Positions 33,430 to 36,150 of a stretch of 36,150 nucleotides of DNA are shown here, in pieces. Source of the DNA: Acidobacteriaceae bacterium. Lineage in GTDB: Bacteria; Acidobacteriota; Terriglobia; Bryobacterales; Bryobacteraceae. The stretch is from contig JAFAQG010000486.1 of assembly GCA_019246575.1 (NCBI GenBank), positions 1 to 36,150 on the forward strand, written 5' to 3'. A model generated the notes under the pieces. The model ran no database searches. It saw only the letters and a list, made by a program, of their open reading frames with translations, and was not told the DNA's origin. Within the stretch, counting starts at the first letter, position 1. The number at the start of each line of letters is the position of its first letter. A program made the translations under genes and the position numbers.

Positions 33430-33660
33430 CTATTGCCCAATTGGTTCCAAGCGGTACAGCATAGGAGCCCCGCTCGAGTGGCGGCCTGTTTCATTGGCTA
33501 CCGATGTCTTTAGGTTCTCCGACTTTCTAAGCCGGCGGATAACTCGCACGGCGCAGTCGAGTACAAGCGAAATGGAGGTCAGATACACGTAATCCTGTAT
33601 GCGGCCAATCATAATTGCGAAATCGTGATTACAAACGACATAAAGCACGTTTGACGCCAT
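33430..33660 (-). CDS. Small hypothetical protein
   Basis: This is a 76-codon ATG-initiated ORF whose TAG stop touches the deacetylase ATG exactly. The middle (DYVYLTSISLVLDCAVRVIRR) could be one amphipathic or membrane helix. The rest has no recognisable motif. No clear SD precedes it. Its only support is its placement and the lack of a better explanation for this 231-bp stretch; it may be spurious. Confidence 0.3.
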   Translation of the reverse strand: MASNVLYVVCNHDFAIMIGRIQDYVYLTSISLVLDCAVRVIRRLRKSENLKTSVANETGRHSSGAPMLYRLEPIGQ

Positions 33661-33784
33661 GTGAAACTATGATCGATAGCTGTAGTTTATTTGCAATCTG
33701 AGTGCGTTGTGTGTTGAGAGAATTGGTTTAAATCCCAAATTTGTGAACTGTGATAACCGGCGAGTAATAGAAGCCAAAGTAAGA

Positions 33785-33826
33785 AGCCGGGAGCAAAGAA
33801 TGCGGTGCATTCTTCCACTCCCGGCT
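33785..33826 (-). terminator. Long two-stage hairpin downstream of the polysaccharide export gene
   Basis: Outer arms AGCCGGGAG (33785-33793) and CTCCCGGCT (33818-33826) are perfectly complementary. Inner arms AGAATGC (33797-33803) and GCATTCT (33807-33813) pair around GGT. It lies 30 bp after the stop of the minus-strand export gene. On the minus strand it is followed by TCTTACTTT, a weak T-rich tail. It is probably a terminator. Confidence 0.6.
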
Positions 33827-33856
33827 GCTGCTTTGTGGTTTAGCCTGGCCGCGGAT

Positions 33857-34474
33857 TTACTGAGGTACGACGATGGTGTCGCCGGGCTGTAGCAGGGCGT
33901 TCTGATCTGTTGCGCGGCCGCTGATCACCGCGTCATAGTTGAAGGGCAAGCGGGACTCTTTACTGGCTTCCGTGCGCAGAACATAGATTTTCTTTCTCTT
34001 CGCGTAATCCGTCAAGCCGCCGGCCTCTGCGAGAGCCTGAAGGATGGTCATGCTCGATTTCATTGTGAACACCCCTTCGTGCTTCACAGCGCCGAGAACG
34101 TAAATTCTTTCGCTGTTTACCTCTTTCACCAACACCGTCACGTCGGGATCGCGCACATACTTCGAGAGTTTTTCGGTGATTTGTGTCTCTGCTTGGCTGA
34201 TACTTAGGCCATCTACCCTCAGCTCACGAACAAATGGCAGGGTCACCATACCATCGGGCCGAACTTGTGCTGAGGGGACGGAAGCATCAGGCTCCTTCCA
34301 CACAATGACTTCAAGTACATCGCCTGCTCCGATGCGATATCCGGGCAGGGTTGCGGCCTGCGCACGCGTGTGATCGAGAGCACGACCATCTTGCTTTAAC
34401 GAACCTGCACGCGCCGGGGATATAAGGGCTAAGGCGCCGGCGGCACACATTGCACACAAAAATACCGACCTCAT
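33857..34474 (-). CDS. Polysaccharide export protein (Wza-like, Poly_export/SLBB)
   Basis: This 205-residue periplasmic/outer-membrane export protein has a signal peptide at residues 1-23 (…LISPARA) with no lipobox. A Poly_export domain follows (YRIGAGDVLEVIVWKEPDAS, VRPDGMVTLPFVRELRVDGL, ITEKLSKYVRDPDVTVLV), then a SLBB domain (RIYVLGAVKHEGVFTMKSSM, TILQALAEAGGLTDYA) and LLQPGDTIVVP at the end. It is shorter than E. coli Wza and lacks the C-terminal barrel helix, as is common for XrtA-system export proteins. It is divergent from the outer-membrane beta-barrel gene. A hairpin (34487-34492 with 34501-34506) covers the weak AGG of its leader. Confidence 0.92.
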   Translation of the reverse strand: MRSVFLCAMCAAGALALISPARAGSLKQDGRALDHTRAQAATLPGYRIGAGDVLEVIVWKEPDASVPSAQVRPDGMVTLPFVRELRVDGLSISQAETQITEKLSKYVRDPDVTVLVKEVNSERIYVLGAVKHEGVFTMKSSMTILQALAEAGGLTDYAKRKKIYVLRTEASKESRLPFNYDAVISGRATDQNALLQPGDTIVVPQ

Positions 34475-34716
34475 TGTTTATTTGGACCTCGAAATTAGAA
34501 TCGAGGCTCCGAATGCACGCCGGGGGCCGTTCGGCTAGAAGTACGGGTGTGAGAAAGCAGTGCAACTGGCTTTCCCCGATTTTGGAATAACAACCAAGAG
34601 TTCGCATTGTGGCCGATAAGTTCGGAATAGTGCAGCGAAATATTTCGAAGTATGTGGCGCGGGAGCAATTTTGCGGATGGAACAGCGATTGCAATCACCG
34701 AGTGCCCATAGCGACT

Positions 34717-36114
34717 ATGCATTCCTCTGTACTTGCCCGACGAGTCCGCTTGCTTGTTGTATTCGGTTTTGTAACCGCTGCAGGTTTTGCGCAGAGCGAC
34801 ACCGAGGGGCTGGCAATCGCACCTGCGGACACCCCTCAGAGCGGAACGGTTGTAGGCCGCCACGGGAAATTCGAGCTTTACAACGTAACAACGTCGGTCG
34901 GTTACTCCTCATTGGGGAATTTCGGGACGTCGTCGAGCGCACTTGGAACTCTGGGGGCCGATTATGACATCACGAGCGCTGTGTCGGCTGGCTATAGCTC
35001 AACCGGCGAGGGGGGATATTTCTCGCTGATTTACACGCCGTCGTACACGCGGCGCATTCGGTTCAGTAATCTCAGCGCCTTCGATCAGTCGCTCGCGCTG
35101 TCGTTACGCCACAACCTGACGGGCCGGAGCACTCTGAAAACATCGTTGGACATCAGCGATGCAACGGTGCAGCAACTCGCTTTCGTTCCCTCGACATTCG
35201 CCAATGCGGCAGCCGCGAATGGAACGAGTGGAGATGTTCTGCGGGGAATTGTGGGGCAATCGCCGGCGAGCGTGCAAGTGGATGAAGCATTTGCTCAAAG
35301 AGATACGGGGAATGCTGCCATTCTCGCGGGCTTATTCGGCAGCCGCGTGCTCACCGGTGCAGCCCACCTGGAGTACGACTGGGCGGCTACGGCGCGCTCG
35401 CAACTGTTTGTTGCCACGGATGCCAGCCGCGATCAGCCGCTGGAGGCGAACACCGAATTGGGACAACAATCGCAATCTACTCTGCGCTCCTCGGCGGAAT
35501 CCGTGTCGGCGGGCTGGAATCATAGCCTTAGCCCAAGGACGACGACGGGCTTCGCCGTGGGCTATCACAGGTCCCGATCGGGCTATTTCAACGGCGACGT
35601 TACCGATGCGAATTACACCGTGGGCCAGGAGTTTCGAAACAGGTGGTTTACAACAGCATCGGCGGGCCTGGGCCGTGTTTCAATCGGTCCGCAGACCTCG
35701 GGCGCTCCGGTACGGACTTCGCTGCAGTGGTTGAGCTCGGGAAGCGTGGGTGTGAAGGGGCACGGTCAATCCGTGATTTTTCACGCCGCCCGCTCGGGAG
35801 GGGATTCGTATGGACTCGGTTCGGATTCGAGTACCAGCGCAGGTTTGTCCTGGAACTGGACGCCGTCGCGCCACGCCTACAGCCTGTTCGTCGACAACAG
35901 TTATCAGAGGCTGCGAGAAGGGGGAACAAGCAACGTAGCGGCTTGGACTTTAGGAGGCGGCGCCGAGAAGCGAATCACTCGCCAGGCGACTGCCTCGCTG
36001 TCCCTTGCTTACCTGGATAGCTCGGGCCAAACGCTGATTTCAGGACAGCCTCGCATCAGCGGATATCAGATCCAATTGACGATCGCGTGGAGCCCAAGAC
36101 CGGTCGTGAATTGA
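34717..36114 (+). CDS. Outer-membrane beta-barrel protein of the exopolysaccharide locus
   Basis: The start is set at ATG 34717, where a signal peptide begins (MHSSVLARRVRLLVVFGFVT, cleavage near GFAQ); the upstream open frame has no signal or similarity. The product has 465 residues. Most of it is alternating aromatic/polar beta strands, for example YNVTTSVGYSSLGNFG, GYFSLIYTPSYTRRIRF and SPRTTTGFAVGYHRSRSGYF, ending with QIQLTIAWSP. It resembles the PEP-CTERM/XrtA-associated outer-membrane proteins in length and barrel pattern. A role as a secretion porin for exopolysaccharide is inferred from position beside the Wza-like gene. No strong SD was found. Confidence 0.75.
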   Translation: MHSSVLARRVRLLVVFGFVTAAGFAQSDTEGLAIAPADTPQSGTVVGRHGKFELYNVTTSVGYSSLGNFGTSSSALGTLGADYDITSAVSAGYSSTGEGGYFSLIYTPSYTRRIRFSNLSAFDQSLALSLRHNLTGRSTLKTSLDISDATVQQLAFVPSTFANAAAANGTSGDVLRGIVGQSPASVQVDEAFAQRDTGNAAILAGLFGSRVLTGAAHLEYDWAATARSQLFVATDASRDQPLEANTELGQQSQSTLRSSAESVSAGWNHSLSPRTTTGFAVGYHRSRSGYFNGDVTDANYTVGQEFRNRWFTTASAGLGRVSIGPQTSGAPVRTSLQWLSSGSVGVKGHGQSVIFHAARSGGDSYGLGSDSSTSAGLSWNWTPSRHAYSLFVDNSYQRLREGGTSNVAAWTLGGGAEKRITRQATASLSLAYLDSSGQTLISGQPRISGYQIQLTIAWSPRPVVN

Positions 36115-36150
36115 AGTTGTAGTTTTTAGTGGCAAGCGAGTTGCTTTAAA

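Overview
The window looks like a chromosome segment of an Acidobacteriota bacterium, most likely a Bryobacterales/Solibacter-type soil organism. Three kinds of gene point there: a large Oar-like TonB-dependent receptor with an N-terminal carboxypeptidase-regulatory-like domain, a secreted 'VWFA-related Acidobacterial domain' protein, and an exosortase-type (XrtA/PEP-CTERM) exopolysaccharide gene set. Taxonomy is inferred from these families; no rRNA or tRNA gene is visible.

Layout. 1-4.3 kb: the end of an O-antigen ligase-like polymerase, then the Oar-like receptor. 4.3-5.7 kb (minus): a DUF433/DUF5615 toxin-antitoxin pair and a methyltransferase. 5.8-10.0 kb (plus): a tight five-gene operon (SDR, Gfo/Idh/MocA, HddA-like kinase, HddC-like nucleotidyltransferase, GmhB-like phosphatase). 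10.1-15.6 kb (minus): a convergent operon (epimerase, SIS isomerase, transaldolase, methyltransferase-GT2 fusion, GT-C-like membrane protein). Together the two operons look like a pathway from sedoheptulose-7-phosphate to a GDP-activated heptose plus its transfer onto a surface glycan. 15.6-16.6 kb: a decayed toxin-antitoxin patch with intact brnA, frameshifted brnT, a HigB-like fragment and an ORF6N fragment. 16.6-20.4 kb: the VWA protein, a secreted five-repeat propeller-like protein and a polytopic membrane protein. 20.5-22.2 kb (minus): vapB-vapC-integrase, each overlapping the next by 4 bp. 22.4-24.9 kb: a flavoprotein/ATP-grasp operon. 25.0-28.4 kb: a plasmid-like block (hypothetical HTH protein, MerR-type HTH, ParA ATPase, winged-helix protein) and an orphan FlgM-like gene. 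28.6-36.1 kb: a PEP-CTERM protein, a frameshifted TPR lipoprotein of the PrsT kind, an intact ORF6N protein, VanZ, XrtA-type polysaccharide deacetylase, Wza-like export protein and an outer-membrane beta-barrel. The exosortase itself is not in the window.

Most notable observations. (1) A family of about eleven 13-bp imperfect palindromes (consensus near GACTAC-N-GTGGTC) lies both upstream of the merR-parA operon and inside the downstream winged-helix gene; this is a candidate partition-site or operator array. (2) A secreted protein is made of five 53-residue repeats encoded by a near-identical 159-bp DNA period. (3) The SIS isomerase of the heptose cassette lacks the GmhA catalytic Glu/His pair. 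(4) Four single-base indels, each at a short homopolymer, break brnT and the TPR gene; they are either pseudogene lesions or assembly errors.
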